64,000 nt of DNA from Fictibacillus phosphorivorans (GCF_007673525.1 NZ_VDZU01000001.1:1302001-1366000), one strand, 5' to 3'. Shown: positions 11,094 to 21,283, counted from the stretch's first letter. Notes: generated by a model from the letters alone, not told the origin. Program-made: numbers and translations.

Positions 11094-11123
11094 TCATATT
11101 TCGTCCTGTTCATTCATACACCT
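11094..11123 (+). promoter_or_regulatory. Sigma-E promoter for spoVID
   Basis: TCATATT (11094-11100), 14 bp, then CATACACCT (11115-11123) match the mother-cell sigma-E consensus (ATATT -35, CATACAnT -10). B. subtilis spoVID is known to depend on sigma-E. The spoIVFA promoter in this window has the same spacing. Confidence 0.78.
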
Positions 11124-11164
11124 ATATTGTATAACTATATGCAACCTGAAAGGAGGAGAAGGGC

Positions 11165-12736
11165 ATGAGTCAATCGAAGCTGCGTTTCTCCATTGAGGAG
11201 TCTGTTTGGCTAAAGAAGGGACAGGAAGTAGCTGAAGTTTTGTCGATGTCACTAGATCCTGAGATTCAAATCACTGAGGAAGCCGGACAGGTTTATATCA
11301 AGGGAGCCCTTATTTTAAATGGCAGATACCGGTCAGAAAAACAAGACCAGAATGAGGGTGTAACAGATCAGAATACGCTCTCTGAGAGCATGTCTTACCG
11401 CTCTCTTACTCAGCTGAATGTAGCAGAAGATGGGATGACAGAACTTGTGCACCGTTTTCCAGTCGATATCACCATTCCGTCTTATCGTGTAGAAGATTCA
11501 AATGAGGTAAAAGTGGAAGTTGAATCGTTTGAATATGAACTTCCAAACTCAACTTGCTTTGAACTTTCTGCATCGATTTGTATTTATGGGATTAAAGATG
11601 AGAAGCAGCGTCAAGAAAGTCCTGCATATGATCTTCCAAAAGAAGCGGTTCGAACAAGTGCCGTAGAAGAAAAATCATTGCAGAAAGAAGAAAAACAAGA
11701 TATTTTTACTCCTTTCCAGTTTGAGGCACGTCAAAGTGGCGGTGTACCTTCACAGTCTTCACATCTTAATGAATTTGCAGCTAGGTTTGATGAGAAGGAA
11801 GCTGACGTTCGTGCAGAAAAGTCAACACCGTTTGAATTTAAGCCGCACTTTGAGGCACAGGATGATCGAACGATGGAAGCTACATTCGATTCTTTAAAAG
11901 CTATTGCTTTCTCAATGAACGATACAAGAAATAATGATTCTTCATCTTTAGAAACGGCTGATTCAGATGAAGAGCATTCAGAATTTTATGGAGAAGTAGA
12001 AGAGATGGAAGAAAATAATGAAACAGAAGCTTATGATCATGTAGAAGGTGATTATGAGAGCTATGATGCTTCTTATCAAGAAGCTGAAGATTCACAATCA
12101 AACTATCCTCAATACGATCAAACTTATCAAGATACGAATAGACCTTACACCTACAATCCCTATCAGCAACACGAAGCTTACCAGCAACAAACGTCATACC
12201 AGAATCAAGGTGGATATCAGCAAGAAGAGGAGTACCACCAACAAGAAACATACCACCAACAAGAAACTTATCAGCAACAAGATGCTTATCAACAGCAATC
12301 CAATCAGTATGGAAATTATCAATATCAGCAAAATGCATCACAACGTCCTTCATACGAATATGGAGAGCAATCGTATGAAGCTGAGCAAGAATACGAGATT
12401 GTGAACTACAATGAAGCAGAAGAAGATCAAGAAAACTCTTATGAATCCTACGATACGAGTTATGAAGAATATGAGGCTGAAGCAGAACCGATGCAAATGA
12501 ATAAGGAGCGGGAGGAACCTAAAGATGAAAATGCTCTTTATTTAACAAAGATGCTTTCTGCTAAAGAAGACCGTTTTTCCAAGATGAAAATGTATATTCT
12601 TCAACGAGGAGATTCTTTAGAACATATCTGTGAGAGATATGATATCTCATTGAATACACTCATGCGTATGAATCAACTGCAACAAGGTGAGGTGTCCGAG
12701 GGGCAGATCATATATATCCCAGTCAGTTCACGTTAA
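11165..12736 (+). CDS. spoVID: SpoVID spore coat encasement protein
   Basis: Mother-cell morphogenetic protein that drives coat layers to surround the forespore, working with SpoIVA and SafA. 523 residues. The N-terminal domain (about 1-150) starts like B. subtilis SpoVID (LRFSIEESVWLKKGQEV); the middle is very acidic and then Tyr/Gln-rich with many YQQQ-like repeats (about 320-400); a LysM domain fills the last 50 residues (about 474-523). ATG 11165 follows AAAGGAGGAG. Two pseudokinase genes follow in the same operon. Confidence 0.93.
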   Translation: MSQSKLRFSIEESVWLKKGQEVAEVLSMSLDPEIQITEEAGQVYIKGALILNGRYRSEKQDQNEGVTDQNTLSESMSYRSLTQLNVAEDGMTELVHRFPVDITIPSYRVEDSNEVKVEVESFEYELPNSTCFELSASICIYGIKDEKQRQESPAYDLPKEAVRTSAVEEKSLQKEEKQDIFTPFQFEARQSGGVPSQSSHLNEFAARFDEKEADVRAEKSTPFEFKPHFEAQDDRTMEATFDSLKAIAFSMNDTRNNDSSSLETADSDEEHSEFYGEVEEMEENNETEAYDHVEGDYESYDASYQEAEDSQSNYPQYDQTYQDTNRPYTYNPYQQHEAYQQQTSYQNQGGYQQEEEYHQQETYHQQETYQQQDAYQQQSNQYGNYQYQQNASQRPSYEYGEQSYEAEQEYEIVNYNEAEEDQENSYESYDTSYEEYEAEAEPMQMNKEREEPKDENALYLTKMLSAKEDRFSKMKMYILQRGDSLEHICERYDISLNTLMRMNQLQQGEVSEGQIIYIPVSSR

Positions 12737-12750
12737 GTCGAGGTGATATT

Positions 12751-13668
12751 ATGGAGCTGATCAACACCTTAGAAAAAGAATATGAACTTTATGGGATACG
12801 GTGGAAAGAAAGACCGTATCTGATCATGACTGATTATGGTGAAAAACGAATTCGTTATTGGAGTGAAAAAGACAATCTAAATTGGCACATTAGATGGCGC
12901 GATGAGTCCTCGAAAGGCTCTAGCGCCGTGCCAGATCGTATGATTCGTACTAAAAGCGGTGAAGCTGCCATAAAATATGGAAACAGGTGGCTTACTGTTC
13001 ATGATCATACAAAAGAATGGTATGGATGTGAAGATATAGAACGTTGGGGGCAATTCATTGGTACGTTGCTAAATACGGCTATGTCTTCGGATAACCAAGA
13101 TGTTTTTGTGAAACAAACCAGACAGCCTGTTTTTGATCTGAATCAGTGTATAACGCGCGCTCAAAAGTATTTAGAAGCGAACTTCCAATGTATGGTTACA
13201 AGTATAAATGAGAGTAAACAACGATTGGAATTTTCTCATGCTATCAAAAATAACGTGAGAAATCATCCATTGCCCGTTCTTGATGGAGAGTTAAGTATAA
13301 AGAATGGAAGGAAAATCTTTCACTTCTTATTTTATCAAGGCAGTGAAGCTTTACCCATTAAGGGATATCTGCCACTTCGTAAGTTTTTAGTTGAGTGGCT
13401 CGAACAAACTTCAACCTCTTCATTAAAATTTTTGTTAACGGAGGTGAATAAGCATTTTTCTTTGGAAAGTGAGCAAGGATTATTACTTTTAGCTGAGGTG
13501 GTTACACCTTGGGAACTGTATGACTGTCTAGATCAACTTGATAACAGCTCACTTGAAAGAATGATAGACGGCTTGAAGAAATATGAAGTTTGCTGGGAAA
13601 GTAATCGAACATTGGTCAAAACAGTAACTGAATGGTTTGATGAAAAAAGAAGGAAGGTGGCCCTATGA
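12751..13668 (+). CDS. Degenerate CotS/YsxE-like kinase-fold protein (pseudokinase), upstream copy
   Basis: 305 residues with no clear catalytic motif. The pattern of the N-terminal half (GEKRIRYWS, RMIRTKSGE, WYGCEDIERWGQFIG) resembles the N-lobe and hinge of CotS-family aminoglycoside-phosphotransferase-like proteins. Where the family has HGD...N the sequence reads HAIKNN at 163-168, so the catalytic aspartate is absent, and no DFD motif follows. The stop overlaps the next gene by 4 bases, and it sits in the spoVID operon, which points to a coat-assembly role. B. subtilis has only one such gene (ysxE) here. The family assignment is inference from a weak pattern. Confidence 0.6.
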   Translation: MELINTLEKEYELYGIRWKERPYLIMTDYGEKRIRYWSEKDNLNWHIRWRDESSKGSSAVPDRMIRTKSGEAAIKYGNRWLTVHDHTKEWYGCEDIERWGQFIGTLLNTAMSSDNQDVFVKQTRQPVFDLNQCITRAQKYLEANFQCMVTSINESKQRLEFSHAIKNNVRNHPLPVLDGELSIKNGRKIFHFLFYQGSEALPIKGYLPLRKFLVEWLEQTSTSSLKFLLTEVNKHFSLESEQGLLLLAEVVTPWELYDCLDQLDNSSLERMIDGLKKYEVCWESNRTLVKTVTEWFDEKRRKVAL

Positions 13669-14738
13669 CAACGGAAAAAGATACATTAAATTACGGGCCC
13701 GTCCTTTTTCATTATGATCTATTTCCCGAGAAGTTAGAGCAGCATGGGAAGGTTAAGAAGGTCATAACGAAAAGGGGTACATTTGCACTGAAAGAAGCAG
13801 AGATGACAGAGGACGAAAGAAGCTGGTTTACGCATGTGATTCAGCGTCTCTCTGAGATTGGTTTTCATCAGGTCGTTCCTCTCTATCCAACTAAGTTTGG
13901 TGATTATACGGTTCAGTTAGGATCTAGAACGTATTATCTAATGCCATGGTTTGCGTCTGATGAAAGAAATGAGAGAGCGAAAGACGAGGTTCTTATCGAT
14001 CATTTAGGAAAGATCCATGCGTTAACACTGAAAGAGCAGGACTTTTCGAATGAAGTGGTCGAACATTCTTATCAGTATCTCATGAACAGGTGGGAAAATA
14101 GGCAATATGAGATGGAGAGATTTACAGAAGAAGCAGAACAGAAAACGTATATGTCTCCCTTTGAACTAACCTATCTCAGTCACTTTCATCAAATTATGAG
14201 AATGACAGAAGAAGCAAAAAGGAGATTAAAAGAGTGGTATGAAACGTGTCAAAGAGAAAAACGTTACCGGAGCGTACTTTGTCACGGGAAGGTTTCAAGA
14301 AATCACTTAATCTTTAACCCAACTGGGGAAGGTCATCTACTCAATTTTGAAAAAGCCGTTCTGGATACACCGATCAGAGATTTAGCGGTATATTTTCGAA
14401 GGGCGGCTCATCAAAAAGAATGGACTCCTGAAGAAGGAAAATCGTTATTAGATCTGTATGAAAAACATGTACCGTTGCTAAACGAAGAAAGAGGATTATT
14501 AATTAGTTATTTATCTTATCCTGAACCTGTGTTTAATGCAGTGGATCTCTATTGCATGAAACGCAACGATTATTCTCAAATTGAAATGGTGCATAGGCTT
14601 GAGAGCAGAATAAGAGCGATGAAGAAAATCCGGGATTTCTGTGATGCGATTATGATGGCTCCACCACCTGCACCAATGGAACCAACAGATTCAATTCCAA
14701 CAAAAATTCACATAAATGATGATGGAGATCACATATAG
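13665..14738 (+). CDS. ysxE: YsxE-like spore coat pseudokinase of the CotS family
   Basis: 357 residues, CotS/YutH-type kinase fold. The catalytic loop reads CHGKVSRNH (HGK at 207-209, Asn213 kept), with Lys in place of the usual Asp, and the metal-binding DFD is replaced by NFE (227-229). Phosphotransfer is therefore unlikely; B. subtilis CotS relatives are coat components rather than proven kinases. Position after spoVID and before the valS T-box matches ysxE. It starts at ATG 13665, overlapping the preceding gene, and its stop codon lies in the stem of the terminator. Confidence 0.82.
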   Translation: MTTEKDTLNYGPVLFHYDLFPEKLEQHGKVKKVITKRGTFALKEAEMTEDERSWFTHVIQRLSEIGFHQVVPLYPTKFGDYTVQLGSRTYYLMPWFASDERNERAKDEVLIDHLGKIHALTLKEQDFSNEVVEHSYQYLMNRWENRQYEMERFTEEAEQKTYMSPFELTYLSHFHQIMRMTEEAKRRLKEWYETCQREKRYRSVLCHGKVSRNHLIFNPTGEGHLLNFEKAVLDTPIRDLAVYFRRAAHQKEWTPEEGKSLLDLYEKHVPLLNEERGLLISYLSYPEPVFNAVDLYCMKRNDYSQIEMVHRLESRIRAMKKIRDFCDAIMMAPPPAPMEPTDSIPTKIHINDDGDHI

Positions 14739-14760
14739 CGACTATATGTGATCTTTTTTT
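14726..14760 (+). terminator. Terminator of the spoVID operon
   Basis: A perfect 13 bp stem, 14726-14738 with 14742-14754, a CGA loop and a run of T's. The TAG stop codon of the preceding gene is the end of the left arm. Confidence 0.92.
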
Positions 14761-14766
14761 AATTTT

Positions 14767-14961
14767 TTAAAGAACATCATAAGCGAAACACACATGGAGG
14801 ATGACTAAGGTTAAAAGGATGATAAAATCAACAGCAGATGGAAATAGTATCGTCCTTAAAAGCTGAAAGACAATAAGTGGCGCAGTCAATTGTCCGATTG
14901 TTTGCTTGAGGGTGATAAACCACCCCGGAAAACGTGTTTTTCGAAAATATTTTCTAGACAA
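14767..14961 (-). CDS. Small two-helix membrane protein, TTG start
   Basis: 64 residues: a basic N terminus (SRKYFRKTRF) followed by two hydrophobic segments (about 22-40 and 44-62). On the minus strand GGAGGG lies six bases before the TTG start, which favours a real gene. No family was recognised. It sits alone between the spoVID operon terminator and the valS leader, and no terminator with a T-run on its own strand was seen. Confidence 0.55.
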   Translation of the reverse strand: MSRKYFRKTRFPGWFITLKQTIGQLTAPLIVFQLLRTILFPSAVDFIILLTLVILHVCFAYDVL

Positions 14962-15084
14962 GACAAGCCCTCCAATCGCCCATTTTTTATACTTTATGCA
15001 GCAATATGATTAATGTGAAAGACAGGCTGTCACGATAGAAGTGTCAAAAGCATAGAATAACTTTTACAAGTTACGGCAATACTA

Positions 15085-15112
15085 TTGACTAAAAACAGAT
15101 AAGTTGTATAAA
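15085..15112 (+). promoter_or_regulatory. Sigma-A promoter of valS
   Basis: TTGACT (15085-15090), 16 bp, TATAAA (15107-15112). Transcription would begin near 15119, just before the T-box stem I. Confidence 0.75.
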
Positions 15113-15118
15113 ATATAT

Positions 15119-15370
15119 TCAGATTCTATATTGTCGCGTAGACAGGGAATAGTACAACATAACACCTTTTAGAGAGAGGATTCATCTGCTGAAAGAATCC
15201 TTAAGGATAGTTAGTTGGAAGTCGCCCTTGAGCATCTTCTCTGAAACTAGAAGTAAGAGAAGACGGTCCATCCGTTATTCATGAGTGTACAGCAAGTTTA
15301 TTTAGACTTGCCGTAAATAAAGGTGGTACCGCGGAGTCCTTTCGTCCTTTTTGACGAGAGGGCTTTTTTG
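15119..15370 (+). ncRNA. T-box leader of valS, valine specifier
   Basis: tRNA-sensing antitermination leader. Stem I contains the GAGAG and CTGAAAG distal motifs; the specifier region reads GAA-GTC-GCC, giving GTC (Val) at 15221-15223. The T-box AGGTGGTACCGCGG has TGGT at 15324-15327, whose U fits the A73 discriminator of tRNA-Val. The terminator is AGTCCTTTCGTC (15335-15346) with GACGAGAGGGCT (15353-15364) and a T-run. Uncharged tRNA-Val would favour the antiterminator and valS-folC expression. Confidence 0.93.
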
Positions 15371-15398
15371 TTTTTTAGAAATAAAGGAGGAGAATAGA

Positions 15399-18047
15399 AT
15401 GACGAACGAACAGAAAGAACTGACGATGCCAACGAAATACGATCCGAAGGCTACAGAAGAAAATCGTTATGATTTTTGGTTAAAAGGCAAATTTTTTGAA
15501 GCAAAGAGTGAGGAAGGGAAACAGCCGTATACGATTGTAATCCCACCTCCTAACGTAACAGGAAAACTACACCTCGGCCATGCATGGGACACAACGCTTC
15601 AAGATATCTTAACGCGAACGAAACGTATGCAAGGATTCGATGTTCTATGGCTGCCTGGGATGGACCATGCTGGTATTGCAACACAAGCGAAAGTAGAAGG
15701 GAAGCTTCGTGAAGAAGGGATATCTCGATACGACTTAGGCCGTGAAAAGTTCTTAGAGAAGTCTTGGGAATGGAAAGAAGAGTATGCAGAGTTCATTCGT
15801 AAGCAATGGGCAAAACTAGGACTCGGTTTAGATTATTCTCGTGAACGGTTCACTTTAGATGAGGGATTGTCTGAAGCTGTTAAAGAAGTTTTCGTTACGC
15901 TTTATGAAAAAGGCTTAATCTACCGCGGTGAATATATCATCAACTGGGATCCGAAGACGAAAACTGCTCTTTCTGATATTGAAGTTATCCACCAAGATGT
16001 TCAAGGTGCGTTCTATCATATGAAATATCCACTAGCAGATGGGTCTGGACATATCGAAGTAGCTACAACTCGTCCTGAGACAATGCTTGGTGATACAGCG
16101 ATCGCTGTACATCCAAAAGATGAGCGTTATCAGCATCTAATAGGTAAGAAAGCGATTCTGCCAATCGTTGGACGTGAGATCGAAATTGTTGGAGATGATT
16201 ATGTTGATATGGAATTTGGTTCAGGCGCTGTAAAAATTACACCTGCGCATGATCCGAATGACTTTGAAATCGGAAACAGACACAACCTTGAGCGTATCCT
16301 TGTAATGGATGAAGGCGGTCAGATGAACGACAATGCTGGTGCTTACCAAGGACTAGACCGGTTTGAGTGTAGAAAGCAGATTGTTAAAGATCTTCAGGAG
16401 CAAGGTGTATTGTTCAAGATCGAAGAGCATATTCATTCTGTTGGTCACTCTGAGCGTAGTGGAGCAGTTGTTGAACCATATCTTTCAACACAATGGTTTG
16501 TTAAGATGCAGCCGTTAGCAGATGAAGCGATCAAGCTTCAAAAAGGTGAAGATAAGATCAATTTTGTTCCTGATCGTTTCGAGAATACGTATATGCGTTG
16601 GATAGAAAACATTCGTGACTGGTGTATCTCTCGTCAACTTTGGTGGGGTCACCGAATCCCTGCATGGTTCCACAAAGAAACGGGAGAGATCTATGTTGGT
16701 AAGACAGAACCGAAAGATCCGGAAAATTGGGAGCAGGATACAGATGTTCTAGACACGTGGTTCTCATCTGCTCTATGGCCGTTCTCAACGATGGGTTGGC
16801 CTGATGAGGAAGCGGCTGATTACAAGCGCTACTTCCCAGGGAACGTACTAGTAACAGGTTACGATATCATTACGTTCTGGGTTTCAAGAATGGTCTTCCA
16901 ATCGATCGAGTTTACGGAACAAAAGCCGTTTAATGATGTACTGATTCACGGTCTCGTTCGTGACTCCGAAGGAAGAAAGATGAGTAAATCACTCGGCAAT
17001 GGTGTTGACCCGATGGATGTTATCGAGAAGTATGGCGCGGATGCATTGCGTTTCTTCTTATCTACAGGAAGTTCACCAGGAAACGACCTTCGTTTTTATT
17101 GGGAAAAAGTAGAGTCTACTTGGAACTTTGCTAATAAGATCTGGAACGCATCTCGTTTCGCATTGATGAACATGGATGGCATGCAATACGATGAGATTGA
17201 TCTAAGCGGAAAAAAATCGTTAGCAGATCAATGGATTCTGACTCGATTAAATGAGACGACAGAAGGTATCACACGTTTGATCGATGCTTACGAATTCGGT
17301 GAAGTGGGACGCCTGCTCTATAACTTTATCTGGGATGACCTATGTGATTGGTACATTGAAATGGCGAAACTTCCACTCTATGGGGAAGACGAGGAAGCGA
17401 AGAAAACAACTCGTTCTGTTCTAGCTCACGTGTTAGACCAAACGTTAAGATTGCTTCATCCTTTCATGCCATTTATTACAGAAGAAATCTGGCAGCACTT
17501 GCCTCATAAAGGTGAATCGATCACGATTGCTGCTTGGCCAGAAAAGCGCGAAGACCTTCATTTCCCTGAAGCAGCAAAAGAATTTGCGCTAATTACTGAA
17601 GTGATCCGTTCAGTTCGTAACATTCGTTCTGAAATGAACGTTGCACCTAGTAAGCCGATCGAACTGCAGATCAAACCAAAAAATAAAGAAATTCTTACAG
17701 CTCTTGAATCAAATCGTCACTATTTAGTTCGTTTCTGTAACCCTGGTGAACTCATCATCTCAGATGAAATCTCAGCACCTGAGAAGAGCATGAGCACGAT
17801 TTTAACAGGTTTAGAAATGTACCTTCCACTTGAAGGGTTATTAAATATTGATGAAGAAATTAAAAGACTTGAAAAAGAAGCAGAAAAATACGCGAAAGAA
17901 GTAGAACGCGTACAGAAAAAATTAAGCAATGAAGGATTTATGAAGAAGGCACCTGAAAAGGTAATAGAAGAAGAGCGTGCAAAAGAAGCGGATTATCAAG
18001 AGAAATATGATAACGTATTGGCACGTATTAAAGAACTTCAAAGCTAA
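15399..18047 (+). CDS. valS: Valyl-tRNA synthetase
   Basis: Class Ia synthetase charging tRNA-Val, with an editing domain against threonine. 882 residues, as in B. subtilis. HIGH motif is HLGH at 58-61, KMSKS at 527-531; the C-terminal 70 residues form the coiled-coil arm that grips the tRNA. ATG 15399 follows AAAGGAGGAG; the in-frame upstream extension would start inside the leader terminator. Controlled by the T-box leader; a hairpin separates it from folC. Confidence 0.98.
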   Translation: MTNEQKELTMPTKYDPKATEENRYDFWLKGKFFEAKSEEGKQPYTIVIPPPNVTGKLHLGHAWDTTLQDILTRTKRMQGFDVLWLPGMDHAGIATQAKVEGKLREEGISRYDLGREKFLEKSWEWKEEYAEFIRKQWAKLGLGLDYSRERFTLDEGLSEAVKEVFVTLYEKGLIYRGEYIINWDPKTKTALSDIEVIHQDVQGAFYHMKYPLADGSGHIEVATTRPETMLGDTAIAVHPKDERYQHLIGKKAILPIVGREIEIVGDDYVDMEFGSGAVKITPAHDPNDFEIGNRHNLERILVMDEGGQMNDNAGAYQGLDRFECRKQIVKDLQEQGVLFKIEEHIHSVGHSERSGAVVEPYLSTQWFVKMQPLADEAIKLQKGEDKINFVPDRFENTYMRWIENIRDWCISRQLWWGHRIPAWFHKETGEIYVGKTEPKDPENWEQDTDVLDTWFSSALWPFSTMGWPDEEAADYKRYFPGNVLVTGYDIITFWVSRMVFQSIEFTEQKPFNDVLIHGLVRDSEGRKMSKSLGNGVDPMDVIEKYGADALRFFLSTGSSPGNDLRFYWEKVESTWNFANKIWNASRFALMNMDGMQYDEIDLSGKKSLADQWILTRLNETTEGITRLIDAYEFGEVGRLLYNFIWDDLCDWYIEMAKLPLYGEDEEAKKTTRSVLAHVLDQTLRLLHPFMPFITEEIWQHLPHKGESITIAAWPEKREDLHFPEAAKEFALITEVIRSVRNIRSEMNVAPSKPIELQIKPKNKEILTALESNRHYLVRFCNPGELIISDEISAPEKSMSTILTGLEMYLPLEGLLNIDEEIKRLEKEAEKYAKEVERVQKKLSNEGFMKKAPEKVIEEERAKEADYQEKYDNVLARIKELQS

Positions 18048-18062
18048 CCATCATCAATATGA

Positions 18063-18099
18063 GGCGAATCCTTATTTTAGCAGGGATTCGCCTTCTTTA
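18063..18099 (+). terminator. Hairpin between valS and folC
   Basis: GGCGAATCC (18063-18071) pairs with GGATTCGCC (18084-18092), followed by TTCTTT. The short T-tract may allow read-through into folC, which has no clear promoter of its own. Confidence 0.7.
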
Positions 18100-18121
18100 T
18101 GATTAGAAAGGCGGAATTAAC

Positions 18122-19420
18122 TTGAATTCTTACAAGGAAGCTCTAGAGTGGATTCATAGCTTGTTGACATTTGGAATCAAACCAGGCTTGAAACGAGTGG
18201 AATGGCTCCTAGAACGAACAGGCAATCCGGAAAAGAAGATAACGTGTATACATATTGCAGGCACGAACGGTAAGGGTTCAACTGTAGAATATATAAGAAG
18301 TATCATGAATGAAGCGGGTTATTCAGTAGGTACATTTACATCTCCTTATCTCATTTCCTTCAATGAGAGAGTATCGCTGAACAGAATCCCTATTTCAGAT
18401 GAAGAGTTGCTTCATTATGCAAGGATTGTAAAACCGCTCGTTGAAGAAGTTGTTATAACGGATTTAGGTAGCCCTACTGAGTTTGAAGTGATTACCGTGA
18501 TTTCACTGCTTTATTTCGCTGATAAACAACCTGATATCGTTGTATACGAAACGGGACTTGGAGGTCTATACGATTCTACTAACGTGATAACGCCTATTCT
18601 AAGCCTCATCACAAATATAGGGTTTGATCATATGGGCATACTCGGTGAAACGCTTAAGGAGATAGCCTTTCAAAAGGCTGGGATCATCAAGCAGGATGTA
18701 CCCGTTATTACAACAGCAGACCAAACTGAAGCACGTGAAGTAATCGATCGTAAAGCGAAGGAAATGAATGCAGAGAACTACTTTTTAGATCGTGATTTTT
18801 CTGTTGTGCACCTTGAGAGTGCACATAGTGGGGAAAGGTTTCTTTATACAGATTCTGAAGATCATAGAGGTATTGAACTGGAGATTTCTATGATGGGAAC
18901 GCACCAGATCAAGAATGCAGGATTAGCGGTTGCAGCTGTTAGGTTCTTAACAAGAGCTCATAGATTCGAAGTTTCGCTCTCTACGATAAAGGATGGACTT
19001 CGTAAAGCAAATTGGGCTGGAAGATTTGAAAAAGTATCACATTCACCCGATATAATCATTGACGGAGCTCATAACGAACAAGGTGTTGCTGCTCTTAAAC
19101 AAACTCTGAACAATCATTATGGAGAAAAGCGAATCTTTCTTTTGTTTGCGGCTTTAGAGGATAAGGCATATGCAACGATGTTGCAGGACTTAGTCAGTGT
19201 CGTTTACGAAGCATGTTTTACTTCCTTTGATTTTCCAAGAGCAGCATCTGCAGAACAATTATTAAGAGAAAGTCCATTGGAAAATTCATATAGCATCTCT
19301 TCTTGGAGAGAAGCATTGCGACATCTACAAGAGCAATTACAGGAAGATGATGTTCTCGTTATTACAGGATCGCTATACTTTATTTCAGAAATCAGAAAAA
19401 CATTTACAAATTTGGAATAA
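18122..19420 (+). CDS. folC: Folylpolyglutamate synthase / dihydrofolate synthase
   Basis: Adds glutamate to dihydropteroate and to reduced folates. 432 residues. The Mur-ligase-type P-loop GTNGKGS is at 47-53, and the folate ligase signature follows around FDHMGILGETL. The start is TTG 18122, with AAAGGCGG seven bases upstream and no better start near; the N terminus aligns with B. subtilis FolC. Lies after valS as in Bacillus. Confidence 0.95.
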   Translation: MNSYKEALEWIHSLLTFGIKPGLKRVEWLLERTGNPEKKITCIHIAGTNGKGSTVEYIRSIMNEAGYSVGTFTSPYLISFNERVSLNRIPISDEELLHYARIVKPLVEEVVITDLGSPTEFEVITVISLLYFADKQPDIVVYETGLGGLYDSTNVITPILSLITNIGFDHMGILGETLKEIAFQKAGIIKQDVPVITTADQTEAREVIDRKAKEMNAENYFLDRDFSVVHLESAHSGERFLYTDSEDHRGIELEISMMGTHQIKNAGLAVAAVRFLTRAHRFEVSLSTIKDGLRKANWAGRFEKVSHSPDIIIDGAHNEQGVAALKQTLNNHYGEKRIFLLFAALEDKAYATMLQDLVSVVYEACFTSFDFPRAASAEQLLRESPLENSYSISSWREALRHLQEQLQEDDVLVITGSLYFISEIRKTFTNLE

Positions 19421-19525
19421 CATTTATTGTAATTTTTAGAACTTTTGATAAAATAAAAGATAATGAATTTGTCCTAGTAAAAAAGATGTGTATTTTAAAC
19501 ATTTCTTATTTGGAAGGGGGACAAG

Positions 19526-21250
19526 GTGGTGGCGACTCGTATGGCAAATAGAAAAAAACGTATGATTCTTACAGTGGCTTGGATTTTCTTATTCCCACTC
19601 GCGATTTGGACGGCTGTTCAGATGACGAGTAATCAGCCTGATATCAATGTAATCGATCTTGGTATTATAAGCTTTTTAGCGATCGTTGTATCTTGTTTCC
19701 CTATTAAAGTAATGGATACGAACATCTCTTTTATGTCAGGTATCAATCTAGCCGTATTCTTATATTACGGATTAACAGTTGCCTTATATGTAACACTCTT
19801 AGCGTTAATCGCGATGTTTATCTCATTGAAACTTCATGTTATAAAAGAATATTACAGATATATGGCGAACACCCTCATGTTTTCGTGGTTAATTATCTGC
19901 GAAAGCACTGTCTTTCATCTCTTAGGAGGTGAAGTGGGACCGTTTGCAGGAGATGAATCTATTAATCTGATCCCTGTAGTCGCTTATGTATTAACGGGAT
20001 TAGTCTTAAATCACGTTGGTCTTTACTTCATCGTAAAAGTACTATACGAAGAAGATGTTGCTTTTTTTGAGCGTGATGCAGTTTGGGACTTCGTATCAGA
20101 AGTTCTAGCTATTCCTGTGGGTCTCATGTTATATGTTCTATACTCTCAACTGGGGCGGCCTGGAATCTTCTATGTCGGTCTACCATTTCTTTCATTATCT
20201 ATCATTATTAATCTCTATCATGTTAGTCAACAGATTAACGATGCTCTTCAAAAAGCGAGTGAGATCGGACAGCAGCTTTCTGAACATTTGAAGGTAAACC
20301 ATATACTAGATGTTTTTATAGAAAGACTAATCGGTTTTATGAATGTTGATTTTGCATTTATATATGATGCAGATGCGGGGGAAAATCTAAAGATCATACG
20401 TCAATACGAAAGTGAAGAAGGTATTCTCACCACAGTTCCTATTAAGAAGCATGAAGCGATCAGTGGGAGAGTATGGTCTACAGGAAAAAGTATACGTTAT
20501 AGCAAATTGAAGCCATGGCGAAAGATATCGGATACTTTCTTTCAAGGAAAAGCACAATCTGTACTATCAGTGCCTATGATCAGAAATCAAAAGATCGTTG
20601 GTATTATCACCTTTGCATCAAAAGAAAAACACGCATTTCAGAAGCATCACCTTATCATACTTGAGATCTTAGCAAACTATTTAGCAGTAGCGATCGATAA
20701 TGCAAGAAACTACGAATCCACTAAGTTAAAAAGTGAGCAATGTCCTTTAACGGGTTTATATAACTACCGATATTTCGAGAACATTCTAACCGAAATGTAC
20801 CAAAACTATGAATATTTTAGAAAGCAGTTCTCAATTATCTTATTGGATATCGATCACTTCAAAAAAGTAAATGATACATATGGTCATCAAAGTGGAAATG
20901 AAGTATTGATCCTCTTAGCAAGAAGGCTAGAAGAATTTATCGGTGATCGAGGAACAGTTGCAAGATATGGTGGAGAAGAGTTTATCATCTTGCTGCCTGA
21001 ATCAGGAGATAGAGCGGGTATCCAATTAGCTGAACAGCTTCGTTCTGTTATTTCAGATCAAGGATTCGATATACATAATGACCTCACCGACCAATGTAGA
21101 CATACTATCTATATAACTGCAAGTATCGGTGTTGCAACTGCTCCTCATCAAGGGGAAGATGCACTCACATTAGTAAGAAACGCAGATCGTGCCATGTATA
21201 CAGGTGCAAAGCAACAAGGAAGAAATAAAGTTGCCGCTTATATCGGTTAA
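19526..21250 (+). CDS. Membrane GAF-GGDEF protein, probable diguanylate cyclase
   Basis: 574 residues: an N-terminal membrane domain of about six helices (roughly 12-235), a GAF domain (about 255-395) and a C-terminal GGDEF domain (about 410-570). The signature is GGEEF at 482-486, a functional variant, so synthesis of cyclic di-GMP is likely. The four residues at the I-site position are GDRG, not RxxD, so product inhibition through that site is not expected. The start is GTG 19526 (or GTG 19529) after GGAAGGGGG. B. subtilis has the prepilin peptidase gene comC between folC and spoIIB; here this gene takes its place. A short hairpin terminator follows. Confidence 0.9.
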   Translation: MVATRMANRKKRMILTVAWIFLFPLAIWTAVQMTSNQPDINVIDLGIISFLAIVVSCFPIKVMDTNISFMSGINLAVFLYYGLTVALYVTLLALIAMFISLKLHVIKEYYRYMANTLMFSWLIICESTVFHLLGGEVGPFAGDESINLIPVVAYVLTGLVLNHVGLYFIVKVLYEEDVAFFERDAVWDFVSEVLAIPVGLMLYVLYSQLGRPGIFYVGLPFLSLSIIINLYHVSQQINDALQKASEIGQQLSEHLKVNHILDVFIERLIGFMNVDFAFIYDADAGENLKIIRQYESEEGILTTVPIKKHEAISGRVWSTGKSIRYSKLKPWRKISDTFFQGKAQSVLSVPMIRNQKIVGIITFASKEKHAFQKHHLIILEILANYLAVAIDNARNYESTKLKSEQCPLTGLYNYRYFENILTEMYQNYEYFRKQFSIILLDIDHFKKVNDTYGHQSGNEVLILLARRLEEFIGDRGTVARYGGEEFIILLPESGDRAGIQLAEQLRSVISDQGFDIHNDLTDQCRHTIYITASIGVATAPHQGEDALTLVRNADRAMYTGAKQQGRNKVAAYIG

Positions 21251-21253
21251 AGG

Positions 21254-21283
21254 ATCTAGGGAGTATAACCCCTAGATTTTTTT
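21254..21283 (+). terminator. Terminator after the GGDEF gene
   Basis: ATCTAGGG (21254-21261) pairs with CCCTAGAT (21270-21277), then seven T's. Confidence 0.85.

Noticed and set aside
12048..12404. Asn/Lys/Ile-rich open frame within spoVID
   Set aside because: Another frame of the Tyr/Gln repeats of spoVID; no start signal.
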